Shown: positions 54,501-62,700 of the stretch, piece by piece
Layout of the letters: each line of letters begins with the position of its first letter
How positions within the stretch are numbered: the first letter of the stretch is position 1
Assembly: GCA_902826685.1 (NCBI GenBank)
Contig: CADEFT010000014.1
Span: 62,001 to 126,000 of the forward strand
Direction: 5' to 3'
Source: an uncultured Acidobacteriota bacterium
Lineage (GTDB): Bacteria > Acidobacteriota > Terriglobia > Bryobacterales > Bryobacteraceae
Length of the DNA: 64,000 bases
The notes under the pieces: model-generated
The model's input: the letters and a program-made list of their open reading frames with translations, nothing else
What the model was told of the DNA's origin: nothing
Databases searched by the model: none
Position numbers and translations under genes: made by a program

Positions 54501-57500
54501 CGCTGCCAAACATTACTTCGCCGCAACCGCCGAGCCGGGCAAGCAGCACGGCCCAGGCTCCCTGCAACAGGGTGTGCAGCGTGAGATGGTGGCGCGTGAG
54601 AAACTGCCGCACGCGGTCCATCTCCGGCGCGTCGAGTTCGATCGCGCATTCCTGCCTTCCCTGGCCGGTCAGCGGCTGAGACCGGTCGAAGGGCAGCACC
54701 GTGGGCGTGTCCCAGGCCGCCATTTCCTGGCGCCAGAATTCGAGGGCAGCCGCTGTATCGGGAGGGGCGGCAAGCGGTGGCGGCAGGGGCTCGAGCCGCA
54801 CCGGTTCACCCGTCAGGCGTGCGCGATAGGCGGCGGCCACTTCCCGCAGAACAATGGCGAGACTCCAGCCGTCGAGCACGGCGTGATGAAACGTCCACAG
54901 GACGTCTGTTTCGAACTCGGACCGCCGGATGAGCGTCAGCCGCGAAAGCGGCGCCGCCGATCGATCCATGCCGCGGCGCCGGTCCGATGCCAGCAACTCG
55001 TCCCAGCCGCTGGCAGGGGCGGCTTCGAGAATCTCCATCGCCGCGCGCCGCAGAACCACTGCCGCGGGATTCTGATGACGGTCGCGTGCGAAGCAGGTGC
55101 GCAGGGCCGCGTGGCGGGCGGTCACTTCCCGCCACGCATATTCGAAGTGCGAAGCGTGGAACGCGCCTTCGAGACGTACGCCGGCTTGTGTCAGATAGAC
55201 GCCATCCGCCGCTCCCAGTTCGGCGTGGAAGAGGATGCCCTGCTGCGCCGCGTTGGCCGGCCGGATCGCTTCGATGTTGCGATGAAAGAGCCGCGGATTG
55301 CTTTGCACCAGCGCGTCCAGGCCCGCTTGTGTCAGCTCGGCGCCGGGGAAGTCGGAGGGGATGTAGCGGCCGGCGCCAGGCTCGCCGCAATGCGCGATCA
55401 GCGCCCGCAGGGTCGCGGCGAAATCCGCCGACAGCGCCTCGATCCGGCCTTGCGATTGATGGCGCGCGCTGTACTCGAAACGCCAGCGGAGGCGGCGGTT
55501 TGCGATCGACGCTTCGAAAGCGAGCGGATAAGGACGCCGGCGCGCCGGGTGTTCGCTGATCCCGTGGCCGGCCAGGGCCCAGTTGCCGATTTCGCCCAGG
55601 AAGTTGAATGAAACCGACGGCACGTCTGAGCCACCGGGAGCGCGCCGCGCCTGCTTCGACCCGGGCAGCAGATCGCCGGTCGCCGCATCGGCCGCGACGC
55701 GGAGCGCCACCGTCCGGATGCCGGTAAACCATCCCACGGTGCGTGTCACGTCGAGGTCGTCGAGCCGGTCTCTTCCGTGGGTTTCCATGGCGATCTGTTG
55801 TTCCGTCCGGCCTGTGAAACGAGCCAGCGCGCGGCCGAGCGAGCCGAGCAGGGCGTCGTCCACGCGCGCCTGGTAGGCGAGCGCCACCGACTCGATGAGC
55901 GCGCCCGTTTCGGCCACGTCCAGTTCGCCGTGGCACGACAGGGTATCGGCCACCGTGCCCGCCCCGGTTTCGCAAACCGCGATAGGCGTCTCGCCGCGCG
56001 CCGCAAGCTGGTTCGACCACTGCTGGTAGGTCGCGGTGCGGGGCGGCGGCGCGGTTCCACTGGCGAGGGCGGCCAGTTCGGTGAGGAGAATCTGCCAGGA
56101 GACGGCATCCACCGCCAGGTGATGAATGGTCCAGAACAGACGTGGCGGGCCATCGGATGCCGGAAACCACACCGCCCGCGAGATGGGTCCGGTCTCCAGG
56201 TTCAGCGCCGATTGCGCGCGTTCCATTTCGGCCGCGGCATCCGCTGCATCGCTTACGTGAAATTCCAGCGCTCCGCCGCTTGGACCGTAGCTCGCGGTCC
56301 ATCCGTTTTCCGTGTGCCGGAATCGCAGACGCAGGGCGCCATGCCGCTCGACGATCGCGGCGAAGGCCGTTCGCAGCGACGCTGGTGTGAGATTCGCGGG
56401 CGCTTCGAGCAGCACCCACTGGTTGTAATGATGGGCGGTGGCGGGATCGCCGCGCAGGCCCCACCGTTGGATGGCGGTCAACGGCAGCGTACCGGATTCG
56501 ATTGCGGGTCCGGCCGGCGCCGCGCGGTCACGCCAGGAAATGGAAGCCAGGGCGGCGATGGTCTGATGCTCGAACAGATCGCGCGGCTGCATCGGGAATC
56601 CGCAAGCGCGCAGGCGCGAGCTTACCTGCATGGCGCGGATCGAATCGCCGCCGAGGGCGAAGAAGTTGTCGTGGATTCCGATCCGCTCGATGCGCAGCGT
56701 CTCCACCCAAACGCCGTGGATGGCCGATTCTTCGGCCGTGCGTGGCGCGATGGCGGGTTCGGCGTCGAGCGGCGCGCGATCGGGCGCGGGCAGGGCGTGG
56801 CGGTCGATTTTTCCGTTGGGCGTGCGCGGCAGCGCGTCCAGGCGGAGGAAGCGTGCCGGAAGCATGAAGGCGGGCAGCGACTGGCCGAGCGCGCCGCGCA
56901 ACTCCGCTTCGCTCGCCGCGCCGGTGTAGTAGGTAATCAAGCGCTTGGAGTCCGCTTCGCCATCGGCAGTGGTGACGGACTCGGTCACACCGGGCTGAAG
57001 GGACAACGCCTGATCGACCTCGCCCGGTTCCACGCGGAAGCCGCGAATCTTCACCTGATGATCGAGCCGGCCCAGGAAGCGCACGTTGCCGCTCGGGTCG
57101 AACCGGCCCAGGTCGCCGGTGCGATACATGCGGCCGGGCGCAAAGGGATCGTTGACGTAGCGCTCCCTGGTGAGCTCGTCGCGGTTGAGGTAGCCGCGTG
57201 TCACGCCGGCGCCGGCGATATAGATCTCCCCCGGCGCTCCCACGGGCACCGGCTGCAAGTGGGCGTCCAGGATGTAAAGACGGGTATTCGAAATCGGACG
57301 TCCGACGGTTTCGGCGCCGCCGCGTGCGCGCAGGGCGTAAGTTGAGTAGGTGGTGGTTTCCCCCGGACCGTAGAGGTCGTATACGCGGTTGATATGCGGC
57401 AGCGCGTAGAGTGAGTCGGCCAGGGCGCGGCGCAGCGGTTCGCCGGCGAGATTGATCACACGGACTGAAGGAGGCAGGTGCCCGCCGCGCACCAGCTCGG

Positions 57501-59769
57501 CGGCGGCCGAAGGCACCGTGTTCACCAGAGTTACTTCCGCGGCGGCGGGGTGTCCCGCCAGATCGAGGGCATCCTCGGCGACGATTACCGTTCCACCCGC
57601 GATCAGCGGAAGGAAGATCTCGAACACCGAAAGATCGAAACAGAGCGAGGTCGCCGCCAGCGTGCCGCGCAGATCCTCGGGGCTGTAGACCGAGCGTGCC
57701 CAGGCGAGCATGGATACCGCGTTGCGATGCTCAATCAGGATTCCTTTGGGCTTGCCGGTGGAGCCGGAGGTGTAGATGAGGTAGGCGAGCTGTTGGGGAC
57801 CGATCGCCAGAGGGAGCGGCGTATCGGGTTCGGCGGCGGTGTCTTCGAGCAGAAGTTCGTGAGCGCCATGTTGCGCCAGCGCGCGCTCGGTGACGACGAT
57901 GCGCGTGCCGGCGTCTTCCATCAGAAAGCGCAGCCGCTCCTCCGGGTAGGCGGGGTCCAGCGGTACATAGGCCGCGCCCGCTTTGAGCACGCCGAGCAGG
58001 GCGGCGATCATCTCGCATCCACGGCGGAGCTTGATCCCGATGCGCGCCTCCGGCTCCACACCGAGCGCGCGCAGGGCATGCGCCACCTGGTTGGAGCGGC
58101 GGTCGAGGGCGGCATACGTCAGGCGGGACTGGCGGTCCACAACGGCTATCGCCTCGGGCGAGCGGTCCCGCTGCGCGGCCAGCAGATCCACCAGGGACAG
58201 GGATTCGGGCCACGCCGCGGCCGTATCGTTCCAACCGTGCAGAATGACGTCCGCCTGTCCGCTGGATAGCAGCGGCAGGCGGCCGATCAGGCGGCCGGGA
58301 TCGGCGGCGATCGCCTCGAGCAGGGTCGAAAAATGACCGGATAGACGATCGATGGTGGGCCGGTCGAACAGATCGGCGGCGTACTCCCATTCGGCGGCAA
58401 TGGAGCCATCGGCTTGCTCAGCCAGCGACAGGTAGAGATCGAATTTCGACACACCCGCGTCGACTGGGGTGGGCGTGATTTTCACGCTGCCCATGCGGGG
58501 CGATCCCGGTGGTACGTTCTGCAGGGCGAACATCACCTGGAAAAGAGGATTGCGGTTCAGCGACCGCGCGGGCCGCATCTCGCTCACCAGCAGTTCGAAG
58601 GGCAGGGATTCGTGCTCATACGCCTCGATCGTTTCGGCCTTCACCCGCTGCAGGAGCGCGCCGAACGTGGGATCGCCCGCAAGCCGCGCCCGCAGGACGA
58701 TGGTGTTGACGAAGAATCCGATCAGCGGTTCGATCTCGGCGCGCGAGCGGTTCGCCACCGGAGTGCCGATGGCGAAGGAATCCTGGCCGGTGCAGCGATA
58801 CAGCAGGATCTGAAAGGCGGTGAGCAGGAGCTGAAATAAAGTGGCCTGTTCCTTCCGCGCCAGCGCGCGCAGCGAATCCGCCGTTTGCCGGCCGATGGCC
58901 GAGCGGACCATCCCGCCGCGCGAGGACCGCTTATCCTCGCGCGGCCGGTCAAAGGGCAGGTCGAGCGTTTCGGGCACTCCGGTCAGCCGGTCTTTCCAGA
59001 AGCGGAGCAACTCCTCCAGCCGCGGGCCGGACAGTTCACCGCGCTGCCACACGGAAAAGTCGGCGTATTGGAGCGGCAACGTGGGTAGCGAGGGATCGCC
59101 GTTTCCATAGAGCGAGGCGAGTTCTTTGAGGAGAATGGCGATCGACCAGGCGTCGGCCACGATGTGATGCAGGCACAGCAGGAACAGGTGGCGATCCGGT
59201 GCCGTCCGCACGAGGGCGGCGCGGACGAGGGGACCTTCTTCGAGATCAAAGGGCGTCTGAACGATTGCCGCGGCCAGTTCACCCGCCTGGATTTCGGAAT
59301 CGCCTGCGGCGCTGAAGTCGTGAAAGGCGACGGGGAAACGGGCTTCGCCGATGCGTTGCATCGGCGTGCCATCGATCTCGACGAAGGTGGTGCGAAGGGC
59401 TTCGTGACGGCGGGCGATTTGGAGCAGTGCCGCGGCCAGCGCGTCGCGATCCAAAGCTCCGTCGAGCCAGGCGGCTCCGGCGACGTGGTAGAGCGCCGGG
59501 TCCGGTTCGATCCGCTGCAAAAGCCACAGCCGCTGCTGGGCGAGCGACAACGGCAGCGGGCCGTCGCAGGAAGCGTGCGCGATGTCGTGTCTGCCGGCGC
59601 CATCGCGCTGGCGCAGCAGGTTCAGCAAGCCGGTTTTGTGTTCGGCCAGAGCGGCCCGGAACTGCGGATCGAGCGATCCTTTGGGCGCCTCGACACGCAG
59701 GTTCGCGCCGTCGGCGGTAATGGCGGCGCCTAGCCGGGAGGCTTCTGTCAGCAGCTCGCGCAGGGTCAC
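48502..59769 (-). CDS. Hybrid NRPS-PKS: TubC-C-A(Ala)-PCP-E-C-A(Ser)-PCP-KS-AT(remnant)-KR-ACP
   Basis: 3755 residues from GTG 59769 (GTGA overlap with the PKS stop). TubC-like docking (1-60); C (HHIVADAWS 201); A (YTSGSTGKPKG about 668; D-L-F-N-N-A-L-T-Y-K, alanine type); PCP (LGGDSIRAM about 1041); epimerase (HHLAVDAVSW about 1216, THGRDRLDDL, VGWFTGIRTV), so the alanine should become D; C (HHAVLDGWS about 1628); A (about 2070; D-V-W-H-I-S-L-V-D-K, serine type); PCP (LGGHSLKLM about 2453). PKS part: KS with VQTACSTSLVAV (about 2686), VEAHGTATPLGD and NIGHLDAAAG; a shortened AT without active-site Ser; KR (YLITGGLTGVG about 3411, AVAYTAACAFQDA about 3556, with Cys where Asn is usual); ACP (LGGDSLLALRA about 3693). 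The seryl unit would be elongated and reduced to a statine-like residue. Confidence 0.93.
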   Translation of the reverse strand: MTLRELLTEASRLGAAITADGANLRVEAPKGSLDPQFRAALAEHKTGLLNLLRQRDGAGRHDIAHASCDGPLPLSLAQQRLWLLQRIEPDPALYHVAGAAWLDGALDRDALAAALLQIARRHEALRTTFVEIDGTPMQRIGEARFPVAFHDFSAAGDSEIQAGELAAAIVQTPFDLEEGPLVRAALVRTAPDRHLFLLCLHHIVADAWSIAILLKELASLYGNGDPSLPTLPLQYADFSVWQRGELSGPRLEELLRFWKDRLTGVPETLDLPFDRPREDKRSSRGGMVRSAIGRQTADSLRALARKEQATLFQLLLTAFQILLYRCTGQDSFAIGTPVANRSRAEIEPLIGFFVNTIVLRARLAGDPTFGALLQRVKAETIEAYEHESLPFELLVSEMRPARSLNRNPLFQVMFALQNVPPGSPRMGSVKITPTPVDAGVSKFDLYLSLAEQADGSIAAEWEYAADLFDRPTIDRLSGHFSTLLEAIAADPGRLIGRLPLLSSGQADVILHGWNDTAAAWPESLSLVDLLAAQRDRSPEAIAVVDRQSRLTYAALDRRSNQVAHALRALGVEPEARIGIKLRRGCEMIAALLGVLKAGAAYVPLDPAYPEERLRFLMEDAGTRIVVTERALAQHGAHELLLEDTAAEPDTPLPLAIGPQQLAYLIYTSGSTGKPKGILIEHRNAVSMLAWARSVYSPEDLRGTLAATSLCFDLSVFEIFLPLIAGGTVIVAEDALDLAGHPAAAEVTLVNTVPSAAAELVRGGHLPPSVRVINLAGEPLRRALADSLYALPHINRVYDLYGPGETTTYSTYALRARGGAETVGRPISNTRLYILDAHLQPVPVGAPGEIYIAGAGVTRGYLNRDELTRERYVNDPFAPGRMYRTGDLGRFDPSGNVRFLGRLDHQVKIRGFRVEPGEVDQALSLQPGVTESVTTADGEADSKRLITYYTGAASEAELRGALGQSLPAFMLPARFLRLDALPRTPNGKIDRHALPAPDRAPLDAEPAIAPRTAEESAIHGVWVETLRIERIGIHDNFFALGGDSIRAMQVSSRLRACGFPMQPRDLFEHQTIAALASISWRDRAAPAGPAIESGTLPLTAIQRWGLRGDPATAHHYNQWVLLEAPANLTPASLRTAFAAIVERHGALRLRFRHTENGWTASYGPSGGALEFHVSDAADAAAEMERAQSALNLETGPISRAVWFPASDGPPRLFWTIHHLAVDAVSWQILLTELAALASGTAPPPRTATYQQWSNQLAARGETPIAVCETGAGTVADTLSCHGELDVAETGALIESVALAYQARVDDALLGSLGRALARFTGRTEQQIAMETHGRDRLDDLDVTRTVGWFTGIRTVALRVAADAATGDLLPGSKQARRAPGGSDVPSVSFNFLGEIGNWALAGHGISEHPARRRPYPLAFEASIANRRLRWRFEYSARHQSQGRIEALSADFAATLRALIAHCGEPGAGRYIPSDFPGAELTQAGLDALVQSNPRLFHRNIEAIRPANAAQQGILFHAELGAADGVYLTQAGVRLEGAFHASHFEYAWREVTARHAALRTCFARDRHQNPAAVVLRRAAMEILEAAPASGWDELLASDRRRGMDRSAAPLSRLTLIRRSEFETDVLWTFHHAVLDGWSLAIVLREVAAAYRARLTGEPVRLEPLPPPLAAPPDTAAALEFWRQEMAAWDTPTVLPFDRSQPLTGQGRQECAIELDAPEMDRVRQFLTRHHLTLHTLLQGAWAVLLARLGGCGEVMFGSAVSGRAHASSGTGLLMRSVPARIGIAANARLSDWLSQLQTAQARREEHAHLPLVDIQGMASLPSGAALFETLLVLENYPVDSAIQGKFGDLTATGVRVVERPHYPLTLIASGEEKLNFTAVYDRNRLEPGDVQRLLALYRHLLLSFLDAPLTRLRDLELSGAETGRQVRDWNGTGRHYPLHQSVPDWIEAQARRTPGAIAVVFERETLTYREFDRRANGVAHLLLERGVRPGTLVGVRMERSLELPVALTGILKAGAAYVPVDPGLPEARRNAMLADCGASIVLDAAQVRGAAGRDEPPPRSLHPASAAYMIYTSGSTGAPKGAINTHAGLLNRLLWMQEAFALGPDEAVLQKTPFSFDVSVWEFLWPLMVGARLVMARPGGHLDRDYLVDSIRSHQITTLHFVPSMLRIFLDAKELSACRSLRRVIASGEALAPDLAARFHARLPAELHNLYGPTEAAVDVSWYACPRGPAESGIPIGRPIANTQLYVLDRECRPMPQGVPGELHIGGVQVGRGYWNRPDLTAERFIPNPFGEGRLYRTGDLCRYLADGNIEYLGRLDQQVKIRGVRIELGEIEAVLRAHPAVADAVAVACRDRDDTSLAAYFTAARPGLTPAELSRHARAHLPEAMIPSWFLPLEEIPRLSSGKIDRRALPEPRTQSPPARAAALTAIERAIADAWKEVLGAEPAAADQNFFDLGGHSLKLMRVHGRLQDVYGTRLTLLDLFEHPTISSLARHIGGFGSGPAPAPAPVPRQAGPGPFQIAIVGMACRFPGAENPEQFWANLAAGRESIHFFSDEELRAAGETEARLRDPKFVRAHGSLDGADCFDAAFFDVPPSEAEILDPQQRVFLEVAWETFERAGYDPARMEGPVAVFAGAGLNTYALTHLHSRPGVLAGRGPVALMISSDKDYLPTRVSYKLNLTGPSISVQTACSTSLVAVSMACESLLRGDCRAALAGGVSIRFPQAAGHLHEEGMMFSSDGRCRPFDAASQGTVAGSGAGAVLLKRLEDAQADGDHIHAVIQAAAVNNDGSSKAGYTAPGVEGQTTAISTALERSGISPETIGYVEAHGTATPLGDPIEIAALTRAYRRHTPATGFCAIGSVKSNIGHLDAAAGIAGLIKTVLAVEHGAIPASLHFERPNPHIDFESSPFTVASRLTPWPAKDTPRRAAVSSFGLGGTNAHVIVEQAERAPAGPSRRTHHLLTLSARSPEALGRARHRLADALEAGAPLAEAAYTLATGRREFAHRLAVVCRTAQEAAQILRGSEAVASLAAAAKPIVFVYPGIVEPGAGQGLYACDDAFRQAIDRCAEILRPHFDLHRALWEAPAYEKASLLALEFACTEMWRAWGVIPVAAIAEGTGAYAAACLTGALRIEEALPLLAQGGPLDPPLIADSAHPGAYLLAAAPGETHPLHTAAQLWTAGVPINLAHWYKNERHVRIPLPSYPFERTRHVIPPERPPAAADFLWAPGWQSASVPLPPSGTGVKTWLVLGPGAEAASLMQELRTRGENAVHSATADLPAQPFDAILNLCPADGFYRLLALGQALAARPRPLPCLLVNLTQVACRVTGEDSVDPYRAMAAAALRVLEQEDEHVRTLAVDFDRWSPRLARQIVDEARAGGAEALVAYRQGRRWVRRFAAVESRADGHPALHDRGVYLITGGLTGVGFEIAQEIAASVRSPHLILLSRTATAPSHSPAIESLRAAGAQVDAFPGDAADAATVRSLFETLDARGVPIDGVFHAAGIPGGGTVRLKKREACEAEFAAKVAGTQNLHERLRHRPKAFLLLCSSMSAISGGFGAVAYTAACAFQDAFAEAMSSPDHPVLSVNWSRWREVGMAVAVERLHREVSGEPLTGGITAAKGREALRRVLSRLDLERLAVSPADPLTEERATRRFLGLADTAAGLQRAESPGDTESVVAAVWRSVLGLEEIPPGSTFASLGGDSLLALRALDRLRRQLSIQLPVRVVFEESTIEALARHIDAIRWAQQPARAAAAGGFESGVL
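50179..50670 (-). other. Degenerate acyltransferase remnant in the hybrid NRPS-PKS
   Basis: Residues about 3034-3197. AT-like start IVFVYPGIVEP and helix DDAFRQAIDRCAEIL are followed by LLALEFACTEMWRAWGV as in true ATs, but the nucleophile elbow reads AEGTG (3110-3114): Gly3112 stands where GHSxG has Ser. The ferredoxin-like half with the catalytic His (AFHSP-type motif) is missing, and the domain is roughly half the usual 300 residues before the YPFERTRHV linker. It cannot work as a normal AT. Confidence 0.8.
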
Positions 59770-62700
59770 AGAATCACGGTCTCCGTTTCGCCGCTTTGCA
59801 TACCGCCCGCGGCGGCGGTGCGATAGAGCAGCGCCTTGCGGGAGAGCGAATCGGCCAGGGTGAGGATGGTGGAACCGGTGAGAAGCTCGCCGATGGGGAC
59901 GTCGAGGCCCAGTTCCCGCGCAATGCCATTCTTGAGTTCGGCGGCCATCACCGAGTCCAGACCGAGACTCTGCAACGGCACATCCAGCGGAACGCGGCCG
60001 CCATTGGAGCGCATGACGGTCTCGACGCGTCCGGCCAGATAGTCGAGCAAGCTCGAGCTTTCGACCGGCGCTTGTGTGGCGGAGGGCGGTGGAGAGAGCC
60101 GATCGATGACTGGCAGGGCAACGCCCGCCAGACTGCGGCGCATCGCTTCGAAGTCCAGGATGGCGGCCACCGCGCCGGGAGCGCCCGTGGCGATGGCCTG
60201 TTCGAGCAGGTGCAGGGCGCTTGCGGTGCTTAACGGCTCAAGGCCGCGGGCGCGCATTGCGATGCGTCCGGCATCGCCCAAACGGGCCGCCAAACCCGTT
60301 TCAAGCCACGGACCCCATTGAATGCTCAGCGCGGCGAGGCCGCGCCGGGCGCGATCTTCGGCCAGCGCATCGAGCACGGCGTTGGCGGCGGCGTAGTTGG
60401 CTTGTCCGGGCGATCCGGTTATCGACGCGAGCGACGAAAAGAAAACGGCGAAGTCCAATGGGCGGCCGCCCAAGGCACGGTCCAGGTGCAGCGCCCCCGA
60501 GGCTTTGCCCGCCATCGCGACCCGGAACCGGTCCCCCGATTGGTTCCCGATCGCCGCGTCGTCGAGCGCGGCGGCGGCGTGCAGGAACCCGCCGAGCGGC
60601 GCCGTACGATCGATCCGCGCCACCATCCGTTCGACGGCCGCGAAATCGGCCAGGTCCACCGCCAGCCAATGCACCGGGCGGCCGAGCTTGTCTCGCGTTT
60701 CCGCGTCCGGTTCCCGCCGGCTGGCGAGGAACAGATGCTTGGCGCCCTTGCCGGTCAGCCATCGTGCCAGCTCCAGGCCGAGCCCGCCGGTGCCCCCGGT
60801 AATCAGGTACGACCGGTCCGCCCGTATGGGCACATTGGTTGCCATCGAAGGGCCGCCGCGTTGCAGCCGTGGCACCAGGCGCTTCCCGTTCCGGTAAGCG
60901 GCTTGAACGGCTCCGCCCGTCCCCGAGCCGATCTCGGCGAGCAGTTGGGTTGCCTTCCAGTCTTCCGGGTCCAGGTCGACGATGCCGCCGAAGACGTGTG
61001 GCATCTCCAACGCGGCCACGCGCGCCAGTCCCCACAGCGCGGCTTGCAGTGGGCGCCCGCCGCCCAGTTGCGCTCCGGCGGTCGCCATCCACACCCGGGT
61101 GGACGTTCCACGCGCCGCCTGTTGCAGCAGCTCTAACCCGCTGAGGCAGCCCTGGTGCAAAGCGCGTTCGAGGTCCCAACCGCGTTCGATCTCGAGGCTC
61201 CCCAGATGCAGGATCTGGACCGGCGTACGGCGGGACGCCAAGTCGAGCGGTGCCCGCCCGGCGAACTCCACCGTCTCGCCACGGGCTTCAATGGCGCGGG
61301 CGACTTCCGCGGCGAACTTGGTTCGACCGGACAGAAGGATCCAGTGCGCCCGGTCCGGCCGCCGAGAGGGCTCAAGCGGCTGCTCCATCCATTCGACGCG
61401 ATAGAGCGGAGCGGCTGGCGCGGTGGGTTCGTTTCGCGATTCTTCAAACCAGCAGCGTGTCCGCTGAAACGGGTACGTAGGGATCGGGACGCGACGCCGG
61501 CCGGTATCTTTGTAGACAGCTTTCCAATCGATTCGAGCGGATGTGACGAACAACGCGGCCAGCGCACGGGCGAGGTCCGGGTTCGCGCCGTCGAGGCTGG
61601 CGATCGAGCCTGCGGTGCCATTGGCCGGTCCCGGTCCTACGATCAGCGACAGACCGCGGCCCGGTTGGCGCGCCGGGCTCAAGGCGCCGCCTTCGATCGC
61701 CCCGCGCACTGCCCGCTCCAGATGCACCTCGCCTCCAATGCATTCGGCCACGCAGGCGCCGATGCCATCGCCCCACACCGCGGACGGTTGAATCCCCCAC
61801 GATTGCCAGAGTCTGGCCAGCGCGTATTCGAAGGCGAAGAGTTCCGATGGAACCTCCGGCGGCGCACCGGCGAACAGGCTTAGGCATTCGTCCATCGCGG
61901 CGCGAAACACCGGTTCTGTTTCGTATAAGGGCGTGGTCCGGAACTGGCCCTCGCCCGGAAAGACGAACGTGAGTTCCTCCGGAAGAGCGCTCGGCACGCG
62001 TCCGCGGACACCGGTAAAGGCTTCGAGCGTCTGGATGAGTTGCAGGCGCGAACCGGCTACGAAGGCGGCGCGCTCCGGATAACGATCGCGCCCCGTGGCG
62101 GCGGAATAGCAGACATCCCGGAAATCGCATTCGGGCGCAGACCGCAGCAGGGCGGCGTAGCTCTGGGCCATCTCGCGTAGCGCGGCTTCGTTGACTGCCG
62201 ACAGCGGCAGCACGGCGGCTTGTGGCGCGCGAACCGATTCCCGCTTTTCCGCCAGAGCCGGCGGCGCTTGTTCGACGATGACGTGGACGTTGGTCCCGCT
62301 GAAGCCGAAGCCGCTGATGCCGGCGCGCCGTGGTCCGGACGAAGCGGGCCACTCCTCGGCGCGGCTGGTCACACGCAGATTGAGCGCGGCCCAATTCACT
62401 TTGGGCGTCGGGGTCTCGAAATGAATCTGTGGGGTGAACAGGCCGTGACGCAGGCACAGCACGGCCTTGATGAGGCCCGCCATGCCCGCCGCCGATTCGG
62501 CGTGCCCAATGTTGGCTTTCACCGAGCCGACCACCAAAGGCGATTGCCGGCCGTGCGCCGAGCCCAGCGCATTGCCGAGCGCGCGCAGCTCAATCGGGTC
62601 TCCGAGCGGTGTACCCGTTCCGTGCGCCTCCACATAGCCGATCGCGGCGGCTTCGAGCCGCGCGTTGGCCAGCGCCCGCTTCACCACCGCTTCCTGCGCC

